A stretch of 64,000 nucleotides of DNA, from contig NZ_CP071869.1 of the NCBI RefSeq assembly GCF_017569185.1, positions 1,478,001 through 1,542,000 of the forward strand. The letters run 5' to 3'. This DNA is from Polaribacter cellanae (GTDB taxonomy: Bacteria > Bacteroidota > Bacteroidia > Flavobacteriales > Flavobacteriaceae). The notes under the pieces are model-generated. The model did not search any database and was not told the origin of the DNA. It saw nothing but the letters and a program-made list of their open reading frames with translations. Numbering within the stretch: the first letter of the stretch is position 1; each line of letters begins with the position of its first letter. The position numbers were made by a program, and so were the translations under genes. Positions 47,792 to 56,392 of this stretch are shown piece after piece.

Positions 47792-48160
47792 TTGAAATTT
47801 AAATTAAACAACTTATTAGTAATAGAAGACAACCCTTACATAGGTAAGGAAATAGTGAATGCTACAAAAAAAGTAACCAGAATTAAAAACATTCGTTTAA
47901 CAAAAACTTTACAAGAAGCTATTTCCTTTATAAACGATAATGACTTCGATTTAGTTACTTTAGACTTAAGTTTACCTGATGGAAATGGTATTGAACTTTT
48001 AAAATGGTTTACAGAAAAAAATATAAAAAAGAAAGTTTTTGTTTTTTCGACAAGCACAGAACTTAAAAGAACATGTTTAAGGTATGGAGCTCTCGCTTTT
48101 TTTGATAAATCTACTGGATTTGATGAGTTAATTGAAAATATTAAAAGACTTAACCAATAA
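47792..48160 (+). CDS. Stand-alone receiver domain (CheY-like)
   Basis: A 122-residue receiver with no output domain. The acidic residues Glu12 and Asp13 and the phospho-acceptor Asp58 in LVTLDLSLPDGNG are present, as is Lys in FFDKSTGFDEL. The start is TTG; the frame begins directly at the first strand (KFKLNNLLVIEDN). It follows the NarL-type regulator by 106 bases and may branch the same phosphorelay or act as a phosphate sink. Function is inferred from architecture only. Confidence 0.85.
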   Translation: MKFKLNNLLVIEDNPYIGKEIVNATKKVTRIKNIRLTKTLQEAISFINDNDFDLVTLDLSLPDGNGIELLKWFTEKNIKKKVFVFSTSTELKRTCLRYGALAFFDKSTGFDELIENIKRLNQ

Positions 48161-48318
48161 CGATACTAAACCAAAAAATGTGTAAGTAAAGTTATTTTAA
48201 AATTTTTCTAAGCAATCTTAAAGCATTATACTGTCAGCCATAATTCATCACTTTGAATTTCGTTTTATTTTTTCGTTCCGCTTTTTGTGTTTTATGGGCT
48301 TGTTAAAACACCTTTACA
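48161..48318. other. Intergenic sequence with no recognised feature
   Basis: No ORF is visible. A stretch around 48270-48310 (CGTTCCGCTTTTTGTG, TTATGGGCTTGTT) is richer in G and C than its surroundings and may be the remnant of an older repeat, but nothing can be matched inside the window. Confidence 0.35.
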
Positions 48319-48532
48319 AAGTGAGCTCGATATACTACTGAGTGATTACTAGTTTCTTATTTTTTTCTTAAAAAATAAATGTCATTTCGATGATGCAGGA
48401 AGAAGAGTCTTACAAATTGTAGTTATAAATTATAAGATTTCTACAATCGTCTAAATGACATAAAGTATAAAACACTGTTTATTAACGTATTAAGATATAG
48501 TCATGTATTATTTCTTAAATCGAACTCAGGTT
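48319..48532 (-). mobile_element. MITE-like element with IS982-related terminal repeats
   Basis: A 214-bp non-coding element. The left end GTGAGCTCGATATA (48321-48334) matches the right end of the IS982 element (GTGAGTTCGATATA, reverse complement), and the right end read inward, TGAGTTCGATTTAAG, matches the IS left end. So both ends are kept in the polarity expected of a non-autonomous derivative, in inverted orientation. The inside contains the palindromic unit at 48380-48460 and shares about 150 bp with the repeat at 6988-7144. It sits 16 bases behind a terminator. Confidence 0.6.
48380..48460. repeat. Palindromic intergenic repeat unit
   Basis: An 81-bp unit with near-complementary ends, TGTCATTTCGA and TCTAAATGACA, enclosing ATTGTAGTTATAAAT. 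A diverged copy lies at 6995-7060 and a partial one (TCCTATCGTCGAAATGACA) at 51278-51303. It resembles REP-like palindromes of Flavobacteriaceae. Confidence 0.65.
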
Positions 48533-48547
48533 TATAGTAAAGTAAAT

Positions 48548-48589
48548 TTAAAAGAGCTAAATGCATCGAGGATGTTTTAGCTCTTTTAA
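48548..48589 (-). terminator. Terminator after the beta-barrel gene at 48615
   Basis: A 14-bp perfect stem: TTAAAAGAGCTAAA (48548-48561) with its complement (48576-48589), 14-base loop. It lies 26 bases after the stop of the minus-strand gene. Confidence 0.75.
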
Positions 48590-48614
48590 GTTAAATAAAG
48601 TTATGTAGGAGAGT

Positions 48615-49124
48615 TTATAATCTATATTTTAATCCTATAAAACCACTAATTACATAATCGTTTTTAGAGTTATATAATACTTTTAAATCTTTTCTGTATG
48701 TTAATTGCTGTGTGCAAATAATTTTTAACTTATCGTTAATTCTATAACTTAGCTCTCCACTGAAACCAAAACTAAAAAAACCCTCTGATTGTCTGTAAAT
48801 TTTTCCAAAATCTGCATATGCAGTTGCACCAATTTTCTCAAAGACGTTTTTTATAGAATATCCTGCTCCAAGTGAGTAGCGTTTATAATTTTTCACAACC
48901 AAATCTGCATATTCTAAAGAAAGATAAGCTAACAAATAACTTTTTTCGAAATTGTAAACTGGTAGCTCTAATTTAGTCATTAAATTAACAGTTAATGCAT
49001 CATTTCCTTTTTTATCTCCTATTAAAAGTAACCTTGCATCTTGTTGAAGAGAGATTTCTATATTATTTTGTCCGTAAATAGAAAACGTTAGTAAAAAAGT
49101 GAAAAATAAAAATATTTTTTTCAT
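48615..49124 (-). CDS. Small outer-membrane beta-barrel-like protein
   Basis: A 169-residue protein with a signal peptide (residues 1-18, ending IYGQ) and strands typical of a small outer-membrane barrel: LLAYLSLEYADLVVKNYKRY, FSFGFSGELSYRIND and a C-terminal VISGFIGLKYRL with an aromatic-rich last strand. No named family is recognised. It stands alone between two hairpin terminators, without operon partners. Role unknown. Confidence 0.75.
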   Translation of the reverse strand: MKKIFLFFTFLLTFSIYGQNNIEISLQQDARLLLIGDKKGNDALTVNLMTKLELPVYNFEKSYLLAYLSLEYADLVVKNYKRYSLGAGYSIKNVFEKIGATAYADFGKIYRQSEGFFSFGFSGELSYRINDKLKIICTQQLTYRKDLKVLYNSKNDYVISGFIGLKYRL

Positions 49125-49341
49125 GTTGTGGGGGAATTGATATAATTAAATATAGATTTAGTTTATTTCAAAATTATATTTAAAAAATAGGTAAAACACT
49201 TATTTTAAGTTAATTAAAATTTAATTTATGAGTATTTTCTATTAATTTATTTTTATGTGTTCTTTTCTTAATGAAAGACAGCAAGGTTTAGGTTAATAAA
49301 TTTCTATTATAGATATTTAATTACAGCAACCACTTCAATTA

Positions 49342-49380
49342 TAATAACCTGTTTATCTTAAAAAAACAAACAGGTTATTA
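49342..49380 (-). terminator. Hairpin downstream of the secreted protein gene at 49417
   Basis: TAATAACCTGTTT (49342-49354) and its exact complement (49368-49380) form a 13-bp stem with a 13-base loop, 36 bases after the stop. No T-run follows on the minus strand, so termination is likely but not certain. Confidence 0.6.
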
Positions 49381-49416
49381 TACAGTAAATTAAAAGTTAG
49401 AAAACGAAATAGAGAA

Positions 49417-49848
49417 CTATAATTTTTTCATTTTTCCTTCCCAAGTATATCCTCCCAAGGTAGATTCATAGAATATATATCCTCGTTTTACTTTCTTTAT
49501 TTTCATGTGTAATTTTGCTCCCTTTCTAAATGGGAAATTAGGCAAATTAGACTCTTTTAATGTCATATAGCATTCCCTATTAGAAGTCCACTTAATATTC
49601 GATTTAATAAAATACTTTTTATTTTCGAAATATTCTATATGTTCGTCTTTTGTAAAAACAACTATAACTTTTTTACCTTTATACTTATAAGTATAAGTTG
49701 TTTCTTCTAATAAAGGAGTAATTTCATCATAGGAAATACCGGCTGTATTATTTTCATTAAATTCAATTGGAGTAACCATTGCTAGTTCTTGTGCATTTAA
49801 AGAAAATGTAAGTAAAAGCGTTACAATTAGTAAGTGGTTTTTTTTCAT
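49417..49848 (-). CDS. Secreted protein of unknown function
   Basis: A 143-residue protein with a signal peptide (residues 1-19, ending LNAQ). The rest is basic and beta-rich (YTYKYKGKKVIVVFTKDEHI, KLHMKIKKVKRGYIFYES) and ends GYTWEGKMKKL. No family is recognised. It is a single gene with its own hairpin downstream. Confidence 0.75.
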   Translation of the reverse strand: MKKNHLLIVTLLLTFSLNAQELAMVTPIEFNENNTAGISYDEITPLLEETTYTYKYKGKKVIVVFTKDEHIEYFENKKYFIKSNIKWTSNRECYMTLKESNLPNFPFRKGAKLHMKIKKVKRGYIFYESTLGGYTWEGKMKKL

Positions 49849-50052
49849 AATAATTAAATTTTATCAATTTGTAGATGCATTTTAATTTTACATATACGAA
49901 TTTGGGGGATTAGTAAAAAATTAATATATATTAACTGTACGATTCAAAGGTATTTTATAATGCAGACCAAATCAATAGGTAATTTTCTTAATTTATAAAA
50001 AAATGACACAACCTATTTATTTTATTGATAAAAAATTGGCGAGAAATCGAAT

Positions 50053-50090
50053 TATTATCGTTTATACTATTTTTATTTAAAACGATAATA
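50053..50090 (-). terminator. Possible terminator of the cbb3 operon
   Basis: TATTATCGTTT (50053-50063) pairs perfectly with AAACGATAATA (50080-50090), an 11-bp stem with a 16-base loop, 13 bases after the SafE-like gene stop. No strong T-run follows, so the call is tentative. Confidence 0.5.
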
Positions 50091-50103
50091 TAAATAAAAA
50101 TTT

Positions 50104-50802
50104 TTAGTGACAAGCACTGTTTGTAGATACAACTTCTAAAACTGGAGCTGGAGAAACATAAGGTATTCCCAAACCTAAACCTCTTAAAATAAATAAAGCA
50201 CCAATAAAAACAACTACAATAGGAATTGCTTTTTGTATTTTTCTTCTAAAAGTTCCTTTTGTGAAATTTCCCAAATAAACAACAGCTGTCATTAAAGGAA
50301 TTGTGCCTACACCAAATAAAAACATATATAAACTTCCTGAGAAAGCATTTGTAGTTGCCAAAGCCCCAAAAACAGCCATGTAAACCAATCCACAAGGTAA
50401 AAAGCCATTTAAAAAACCGATCGTAAAAAAGGTATCGTTTCCTTTTTTCTTTAATTCTTTTCCTAACGCATTTTTTACCTTAAAAATAACTTTACTTATT
50501 TTTGATGAAAAATTTATTCTTTTAAAAATTCTTGGGAATAGTATAAATAAAATCATACTTATTCCTGCAATTATCGATAATTGTTGTTGAAAACCAAAGA
50601 AGAAAAAACCTTTTCCTAAGAAGCCAAACAACAACCCTATTAAGCTGTAAGTAAACAATCTACCTAAATGGTAACTTAAAATTTGAAAGAATCTTTTAAC
50701 TGGTTTTTGTCTATCTACTGGCAACATAAAAGCGATGGGGCCACACATACCAATGCAATGGAAACTACCCAATAACCCAAAAATTAGTGCCGATAAAAAC
50801 AT
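50104..50802 (-). CDS. SafE/TauE-like membrane protein of the cbb3 locus
   Basis: A 232-residue protein with about six membrane helices, of the sulfite-exporter TauE/SafE or DsbD-like (UreH-type) membrane family. The start GSFHCIGMCGPIAFMLP carries Cys and His residues that may bind copper or thiols. Genes of this type regularly follow ccoH in Bacteroidota, so a role in copper delivery or cytochrome assembly for the cbb3 oxidase is likely; sulfite export is not supported. It overlaps ccoH by one base. Confidence 0.8.
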   Translation of the reverse strand: MFLSALIFGLLGSFHCIGMCGPIAFMLPVDRQKPVKRFFQILSYHLGRLFTYSLIGLLFGFLGKGFFFFGFQQQLSIIAGISMILFILFPRIFKRINFSSKISKVIFKVKNALGKELKKKGNDTFFTIGFLNGFLPCGLVYMAVFGALATTNAFSGSLYMFLFGVGTIPLMTAVVYLGNFTKGTFRRKIQKAIPIVVVFIGALFILRGLGLGIPYVSPAPVLEVVSTNSACH

Positions 50803-51248
50803 TAGTACATCAGTTCTTTCTTAAATAAATACTCCTTATTTTTGTATTTCCATGAAACAGTCATGTTCCAACGACCATCTACTAAACGTTTCTCAGGCAC
50901 GAGCAAATATGTTTTAGAGATTGAAATAGGTATTTCAAAATCTAAATGTTTATTAGATGGTCTATACAGGAACACTTTTCCTTGAATATCTTTGGGAATA
51001 AAAGCTTCTGGAAACTCCACTTTTAAACCTTCTTTTACTTTCGTAACTTTTATATTTTCTTTTAATGATGATGCATTTTGTTGTGCATCAATTTCATCTT
51101 GAAACTTTAATTCTTTTTGATAATATTTATCTGTTACCAAATCGTGTGTAAAAGATTTATCTGTACTCATGGTAATAACGAAATACAAAATAAAGCTAAT
51201 AAAAGCCACAATCGCAATCACAATACCTGTTCCCCAATTAAATTTCAT
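50802..51248 (-). CDS. ccoH: cbb3 oxidase assembly protein CcoH (FixH family)
   Basis: A 148-residue protein with one N-terminal membrane helix (GTGIVIAIVAFISFILYFVI) and a periplasmic FixH domain (VFLYRPSNKHLDFEIPIS, GRWNMTVSWKYKNKEY). FixH/CcoH helps maturation and stability of the cbb3 oxidase. It follows ccoG by 105 bases; that gap holds a fragment of the palindromic repeat. It overlaps the SafE-like gene by one base, so the two are translationally coupled. Confidence 0.88.
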   Translation of the reverse strand: MKFNWGTGIVIAIVAFISFILYFVITMSTDKSFTHDLVTDKYYQKELKFQDEIDAQQNASSLKENIKVTKVKEGLKVEFPEAFIPKDIQGKVFLYRPSNKHLDFEIPISISKTYLLVPEKRLVDGRWNMTVSWKYKNKEYLFKKELMY

Positions 51249-51277
51249 ATTTTATACTTTTATAGTTAATGTCTTTG

Positions 51278-51303
51278 AAGTTTCTCCTATCGTCGAAATG
51301 ACA
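51278..51303. repeat. Partial copy of the palindromic intergenic repeat
   Basis: TCCTATCGTCGAAATGACA and flanking bases match one end of the unit at 48380-48460 in the ccoG-ccoH gap. Only one arm is kept. Confidence 0.55.
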
Positions 51304-51353
51304 TTAATAACTCACTACCTCCAAACTTCCTACTTCACGCTTCAAACTCTCAA

Positions 51354-52775
51354 CTATTTATAACTTCTTGGCCCTAAAAAGTTCGTTCTGGTTGTTTCAA
51401 TTAATTTATCGCCACTATAAACACCAATTTCAATTTTATCTTTATCGCTTTTTAAGGCAGCTGCATTTAGTTCTATAAATAAAGTTCCTTCTGCTAAACC
51501 TTGTTTTGGTACAATAAAATTATGATTGGAAACTAGTTTAATTGTTCCTTTGTGTGATAATAATTTATAACTAACATCTTTAATATCTTCGCTTGTTTTG
51601 TTTATTACTTTATATGTATAAACATTGCTAATAATATTATTTTCTTTTTGTTGATATAATTGTCCTGGTAATCTTAATATATTCGTTTCTACATCGTTTC
51701 TTAAAAATAACATTCCTATTAAAATTCCTGTTAAAATAAATAAGACTGCAGAGTACCCTTTCATTCTTGTAGTAAACTCAAAAGATTTTTTCTTTGCAAT
51801 ATTATCTTCACTTGCGTATCTAATTAAGCCTTTTGGTAAATTAATGCTTTCCATAATATGGTCACATTCATCGATACAAGCTGTACAGTTTACACACTCT
51901 AATTGTGTTCCATTTCTAATATCTATTCCTGTTGGGCATACAACTACACATTGTTTACAGTCGATACAATCTCCTTTTCCAACAGCTTCTCTATCTTCGT
52001 TTTTCTTAAATTTTGCTCTTCCTGTTTCTCTTTCTCCTCTTTTGTAATCGTAGGTAACATTTATGGTTTTATTGTCTAACAAAACACCTTGTAAACGACC
52101 ATAAGGACAAGCAATAATACATACTTGCTCTCTAAACCAAGCAAAAATAAAATAGAAAACACAGGTAAAAATTGTTAATGAAATTAGTGTGCTAATATTA
52201 TCTAAAGGGTTTCCTGTAATATATTCTATAACAGTATCTCCACCAATTAAATAGGCTAAAAAGACGTTTGCAATTATAAATGAAATTACAAAGAAAATAA
52301 ACCACTTTAAAATTTTCTTTTTAATTTTATTTGCATTCCAAGGTTGTTTGCTTAATCGTATTTGTTTTCCTCTATCTCCTTCAATTAAATATTCTATTTT
52401 TCTGAAAACCATTTCTAAAAAAATGGTTTGTGGACAAATCCATCCACAGAAAATACGTCCAAAAACAACTGTAAAGAGTATTACAAAAACTACACCAACA
52501 ATCATCGAAACTACTAATAAATAAAAGTCTTGTGGCCAAAATGGAAAGCTAAAGATATTGAATTTTCTTTCTAAAATATTAAACAGCAAAAACTGGTTTC
52601 CATTAATTTTAATAAATGGTGCAGACAGCAAAAAAGCCAATAGAAAATAACTTACGTAGCTTCTATATTTATAGAATTTTCCACTTGGTTTTTTGGGAAA
52701 TACCCAAGAACGTTTTCCTTCTGAATCTACAGTAGCAATACTATCTCTAAATTGTTCGTTCTTGGGTGCCTCCAT
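51354..52775 (-). CDS. ccoG: cbb3 oxidase accessory protein CcoG (RdxA/FixG)
   Basis: A 473-residue membrane protein with about five helices and two [4Fe-4S] ferredoxin motifs in CIDCKQCVVVCPTG and CVNCTACIDECD, plus CGWICPQTIF and CIIACPYGR. CcoG is proposed to reduce or handle copper for the cbb3 oxidase. The C-terminal Ig-like domain (about 385-473) is the usual periplasmic part. It is preceded by ccoP (35-base gap) in the cbb3 operon. Confidence 0.93.
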   Translation of the reverse strand: MEAPKNEQFRDSIATVDSEGKRSWVFPKKPSGKFYKYRSYVSYFLLAFLLSAPFIKINGNQFLLFNILERKFNIFSFPFWPQDFYLLVVSMIVGVVFVILFTVVFGRIFCGWICPQTIFLEMVFRKIEYLIEGDRGKQIRLSKQPWNANKIKKKILKWFIFFVISFIIANVFLAYLIGGDTVIEYITGNPLDNISTLISLTIFTCVFYFIFAWFREQVCIIACPYGRLQGVLLDNKTINVTYDYKRGERETGRAKFKKNEDREAVGKGDCIDCKQCVVVCPTGIDIRNGTQLECVNCTACIDECDHIMESINLPKGLIRYASEDNIAKKKSFEFTTRMKGYSAVLFILTGILIGMLFLRNDVETNILRLPGQLYQQKENNIISNVYTYKVINKTSEDIKDVSYKLLSHKGTIKLVSNHNFIVPKQGLAEGTLFIELNAAALKSDKDKIEIGVYSGDKLIETTRTNFLGPRSYK

Positions 52776-52810
52776 TACTAACTATTAAAAAACTAATTAA
52801 AATTAAATTT

Positions 52811-53734
52811 CTACTCTGTTTTTGTTGTGTCTTTAACTTCTTCTGCTCCTTCTTCTGCTTTCTTTGGTGCTTCTGCATTTGGATCTACCCATTTTTCTCC
52901 TTGTGGAGCTTTGGCATTTGCAGGAGTGGTTCCTTGTAAAGAAATTACATAGCTTGCCACTTTTGCAATATCTGCTGCTTTTAAGGTTTTATCCCAAGCA
53001 ATCATTCCTTTTCCATCTCTACCTCCATTATGTACAGTGTTAAAAACGTTTTTAATTCCTCCACCTAAAATCCAGTATTCGTCTGTTAAGTTCGGGCCAA
53101 TTTGCCCTCCTCCATCAGCTAAATGACAAGAAGCACAATTTAAATTAAAAATGGCTTTTCCTCTCGCTAAATCTTTAGCATCTGTTAAAAGCGTAACATT
53201 ATCTGCAGTAATTAAATCTGTAGCAGTTGCTCTGTATTTATTTACTTCTCTTTTTGCTTCTGCAACAGCTTTGTCATACTCAACAATTTGGCTGTCTCCA
53301 TCTAAAACTTCGAATCTAACTAAATAAACGACCGCGAAAATTATTGTTGCATAAAACATATATACCCACCAAGGTGGAAGCGAATTGTCTAATTCTCTAA
53401 TTCCGTCGTAATTGTGGTCTAGAATTATGTCTTCTTCTTGGTCGACAGATTTTGCTCTTGTCCATTTTACTAATAGTTTCTTAATCCATAGATTTGGAGC
53501 TTCAGGAAGAATACCATCTTTTTCGTTTTGTAAATCTGTTGCTTTTTTTAGAGCATACACATTTACCACTTCTTTTAATACAACTACTAATACAAAACCA
53601 ATTAAAGCCAACCAAACTAAAGGGTTTTCATAAATATTAAATGGGTTTTCGTACACCATAAACGCCTTTGCAAGTGCTACAAACGTAACAATTACAAAGA
53701 TTACATAAACTGTAGATTGAAAAGATCTTTTCAT
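52811..53734 (-). CDS. ccoP: cbb3 cytochrome c oxidase subunit III, CcoP
   Basis: A 307-residue membrane-bound cytochrome c that feeds electrons to the CcoNO core. Two membrane helices are visible (residues 8-28 and about 127-150, with LDNSLPPWWVYMFYATIIF typical of CcoP). One heme motif is present, Cys200-Cys203-His204 in NCASCH, with a distal Met in GMIAWDKTL; proteobacterial CcoP has two hemes, so this is the shorter one-heme type common in Bacteroidota. The C-terminus is Glu/Lys-rich. Confidence 0.93.
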   Translation of the reverse strand: MKRSFQSTVYVIFVIVTFVALAKAFMVYENPFNIYENPLVWLALIGFVLVVVLKEVVNVYALKKATDLQNEKDGILPEAPNLWIKKLLVKWTRAKSVDQEEDIILDHNYDGIRELDNSLPPWWVYMFYATIIFAVVYLVRFEVLDGDSQIVEYDKAVAEAKREVNKYRATATDLITADNVTLLTDAKDLARGKAIFNLNCASCHLADGGGQIGPNLTDEYWILGGGIKNVFNTVHNGGRDGKGMIAWDKTLKAADIAKVASYVISLQGTTPANAKAPQGEKWVDPNAEAPKKAEEGAEEVKDTTKTE

Positions 53735-53745
53735 TTTAAATAATT

Positions 53746-53913
53746 TTATTGGTCTAGTGGAATATTACTAACCTTATTAATATATTCTTTTTTTGCAGTG
53801 AATACCCACCAAAATAAGGCAACAAAAAAAGTGAAGAATATTAATAATGATATTAAAGGATAAATCTCGATCCCAGTAATACTCTCCATATGATTTTTTA
53901 CGAATTTTAACAT
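53746..53913 (-). CDS. ccoQ: cbb3 oxidase small subunit CcoQ
   Basis: A 55-residue protein between ccoNO and ccoP. The ATG at 53911-53913 starts MLKFVKNHMESITGIEIYPL, followed by a single hydrophobic helix (ISLLIFFTFFVALFWWVF) and a short basic tail to PLDQ. Position and shape are those of CcoQ, which stabilises the oxidase. It begins 5 bases after ccoNO ends. Confidence 0.85.
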   Translation of the reverse strand: MLKFVKNHMESITGIEIYPLISLLIFFTFFVALFWWVFTAKKEYINKVSNIPLDQ

Positions 53914-53918
53914 AGTTT

Positions 53919-56114
53919 CTAATTTTTAGAGATTTTCTGTTCGTCTTTTACTTTAATATCTGTTCCCAAACGTTGAATGTATGCGATTACAGCCACAATT
54001 TCTCTGTTTCTCATTTCTACAAAAGGCTCTCCATTTTCTTTGGCATATTTCTTATCTGCCTCGTAACTTTTTGCAAAATCTGGATCTGCATACAGGTTCT
54101 CTTCTATTTTGGTTCCTTGTTTTAACATATCTTGTTGCGCGTTTGCAATTTGCTCTTTAGTATAAGGTACTCCAAGGCTTACCATTACTTCCATTTTTTC
54201 TTCTGTAGAAGTTTTGTCTAACTCGTCTTTTATCAACCATTTATAAGATGGCATAATAGAACCTGGAGACGTACTTTGTGGATCCCACATATGGTTTAAG
54301 TGCCAGCTATCGTTATATTTTTGACCTACTCTATGTAAATCTGGTCCAGTACGTTTACTTCCCCATAAAAATGGATGATCGTACACAAATTCTCCAGCTT
54401 TAGAGTATTCTCCATAACGTTCTACTTCACTTCTAAAAGGTCTAACCATTTGAGAGTGACAACCTACACAACCTTCTCTAATATAAATATCTCGTCCTTC
54501 CAGCTCTAAAGGTGTATAAGGTTTTACACTACTAATTGTAGGAATATTCGATTTTACCAATAATGTTGGCACAATTTGAATAATACCACCTATTAAAATA
54601 GCAATCGTAGCAAAAATTGTTAGTTTTATTGGTTTTCTTTCTAACCAAGTATGCCAGCCTTCTCCTTTTGTTCTGTATTTTGAAACTTTTTTTAGCGCTG
54701 CAGCTTCTGCCAATTCATCTGTAACTTTGCTTCCAGAAGCTACTGTTCTAACCACATTGTACAACATAATAACTGCACCAATAATAAACATAGTTCCACC
54801 AATGGCACGCATCCAATACATTGGAATAATTTCGTTTACAGTTTCTAAGAAGTTACCATACGTTAAAGAACCATCTGGGTTAAATTGTTTCCACATAGAA
54901 GCTTGTACAAAACCTGCAACATACATTGGTAAAGCATATAAAATGATTCCTAATGTTCCTATCCAGAAATGTACATTTGCCAATCCTGTAGAATATAATT
55001 TCGTTTTAAACATTCTTGGAATTAACCAATACAACATACCAAACGTAAAGAAACCGTTCCAAGCTAAAGCACCAACGTGAACGTGTGCAATAATCCAATC
55101 GCTATAATGCGCAATTGCGTTTACATTTTTCAAAGAAAGCATTGGTCCTTCGAAAGTTGCCATACCATAACCCGTAATTGCAACGACCATAAATTTTAAA
55201 ACTGGATCAGTACGAACTTTATCCCAAGCTCCACGTAAAGTTAATAATCCGTTTATCATACCTCCCCAAGAAGGTGCTAATAACATTACAGAGAATGCGA
55301 CTCCTAAATTTTGAGCCCATTCTGGTAAAGATGTGTATAATAAATGGTGAGGTCCTGCCCAGATATATAAGAAAATTAACGACCAAAAGTGTACAATAGA
55401 AAGTCTGTAAGAATATACAGGTCTGTTTGCCGCTTTTGGAACAAAATAATACATTAATCCTAAAAATGGTGTTGTTAAGAAAAATGCCACAGCATTATGC
55501 CCATACCACCATTGTACAAGTGCATCTTGCACACCTGCATAAGCCGAATAAGATTTTAAGAAACTAACTGGTAATGCTAAACTGTTAAAAATATGTAACA
55601 CTGCAACCGTTACAAAAGTTCCTAAATAGAACCAAATTGCAACGTATAAGTGACGTTGTCTTCTTTTTAGAATAGTCCAAATCATGTTTACACCAAATGC
55701 TACCCAAACTAAAGCAATCGCAATATCTATTGGCCACTCTAATTCTGCATATTCTTTCGAAGATGTATATCCTAAAGGAAGTGTAATTGCTGCTGCAACA
55801 ATAATTGCTTGCCAACCCCAAAAATTGAAGTTACTCAAAAAATTACTTGCCATTCTAGCTTTTAACAATCGTTGTAATGAGTAGTAAACTCCTGCGTAAA
55901 TCGCGTTACCAACAAAGGCAAATATTACTGCATTTGTGTGTAATGGTCTTAAACGCCCAAAACTTAACCACGAAATTCCTTCTGTTACGTTTGGGAATAA
56001 AAACATAAACGCAAGTAATAAACCCACACTAAAACCTACGATACCCCAAAGTAGTGTTGCGTAGATGAATTTTTTTACGATTTTATTATCGTAATAAAAT
56101 TGTTGCATTTCCAT
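53919..56114 (-). CDS. ccoNO: Fused cbb3 oxidase subunits I and II, CcoNO
   Basis: A 731-residue fusion of CcoN and CcoO, the oxygen-reducing core of the high-affinity terminal oxidase. The N-terminal part (about 1-500) is the heme-copper oxidase domain with about 12 helices; LHTNAVIFAF, WWYGHNAVAFFLT, GPHHLLYTSLPEW and HVHVGALAWNG carry the heme and CuB histidines. The C-terminal part (about 510-731) is CcoO with one heme c site, Cys549-Cys552-His553 in GCVGCHSQM. In most bacteria these are two genes; fusion is usual in Bacteroidota. It is preceded by ccoS (10 bases). Confidence 0.96.
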   Translation of the reverse strand: MEMQQFYYDNKIVKKFIYATLLWGIVGFSVGLLLAFMFLFPNVTEGISWLSFGRLRPLHTNAVIFAFVGNAIYAGVYYSLQRLLKARMASNFLSNFNFWGWQAIIVAAAITLPLGYTSSKEYAELEWPIDIAIALVWVAFGVNMIWTILKRRQRHLYVAIWFYLGTFVTVAVLHIFNSLALPVSFLKSYSAYAGVQDALVQWWYGHNAVAFFLTTPFLGLMYYFVPKAANRPVYSYRLSIVHFWSLIFLYIWAGPHHLLYTSLPEWAQNLGVAFSVMLLAPSWGGMINGLLTLRGAWDKVRTDPVLKFMVVAITGYGMATFEGPMLSLKNVNAIAHYSDWIIAHVHVGALAWNGFFTFGMLYWLIPRMFKTKLYSTGLANVHFWIGTLGIILYALPMYVAGFVQASMWKQFNPDGSLTYGNFLETVNEIIPMYWMRAIGGTMFIIGAVIMLYNVVRTVASGSKVTDELAEAAALKKVSKYRTKGEGWHTWLERKPIKLTIFATIAILIGGIIQIVPTLLVKSNIPTISSVKPYTPLELEGRDIYIREGCVGCHSQMVRPFRSEVERYGEYSKAGEFVYDHPFLWGSKRTGPDLHRVGQKYNDSWHLNHMWDPQSTSPGSIMPSYKWLIKDELDKTSTEEKMEVMVSLGVPYTKEQIANAQQDMLKQGTKIEENLYADPDFAKSYEADKKYAKENGEPFVEMRNREIVAVIAYIQRLGTDIKVKDEQKISKN

Positions 56115-56124
56115 AATTTAAAAT

Positions 56125-56301
56125 TTAATCTTTAGTTAATTTTTCTTGTTTTACTTTTACAAGTTCATCATCAAACAGCATACGAACAGATGGCGTGTAC
56201 GAATCGTCATACTGCCCTTTTCTTACTGAATAAATAAATGCGATAAAGAATACAATTGCCACTAAAATACTTAGTGAAAGAAGTAGGTATATTACGCTCA
56301 T
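56125..56301 (-). CDS. ccoS: cbb3 oxidase maturation protein CcoS
   Basis: A 58-residue protein with one helix (SVIYLLLSLSILVAIVFFIA), required in other bacteria for inserting cofactors into the cbb3 oxidase. The start at 56301 (MSVIYLLLS) is preferred to an upstream in-frame start at 56361, because the predicted promoter and start site lie between the two and because CcoS proteins begin here. It is the first gene of the ccoS-NO-Q-P-G-H-safE operon. Confidence 0.85.
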   Translation of the reverse strand: MSVIYLLLSLSILVAIVFFIAFIYSVRKGQYDDSYTPSVRMLFDDELVKVKQEKLTKD

Positions 56302-56324
56302 ATCTTGCCTGATAATTATTACAT

Positions 56325-56332
56325 CAAAAATA
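56325..56332 (-). promoter_or_regulatory. -7 element of the ccoS-NO-Q-P-G-H operon
   Basis: On the minus strand TATTTTTG is a perfect TAnnTTTG match; transcription would start about 56318-56320, a short leader to the ATG at 56301. No -33 TTG is at the normal distance. A Crp/Fnr-type box is centred 36.5 bp upstream of the last G, so an activator may replace the -33 contact. Confidence 0.65.
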
Positions 56333-56352
56333 ATATTAATTGAATTCTTAAA

Positions 56353-56370
56353 ATATGACATTTGTCATAT
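56353..56370 (-). promoter_or_regulatory. Crp/Fnr-type operator before ccoS
   Basis: ATATGACATTTGTCATAT is a perfect 8-bp inverted repeat around TT. It holds TGA-N6-TCA, the spacing used by both CRP and FNR. Its centre is about -42 from the predicted start, the class II activation position. A close match occurs before ccoI at 60522-60539, next to the gene for a Crp/Fnr regulator. Confidence 0.7.
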
Positions 56371-56392
56371 TTCTTAATTTTTTGTTAAAAAA

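Noticed and set aside
50104-50802. True sulfite exporter function for the SafE-like gene
   Set aside because: The gene context (cbb3 assembly) and N-terminal Cys/His residues point to copper or thiol handling instead.
56302-56361. Longer start for ccoS
   Set aside because: It would cover the predicted promoter and part of the Crp/Fnr box; CcoS proteins begin at the later Met.
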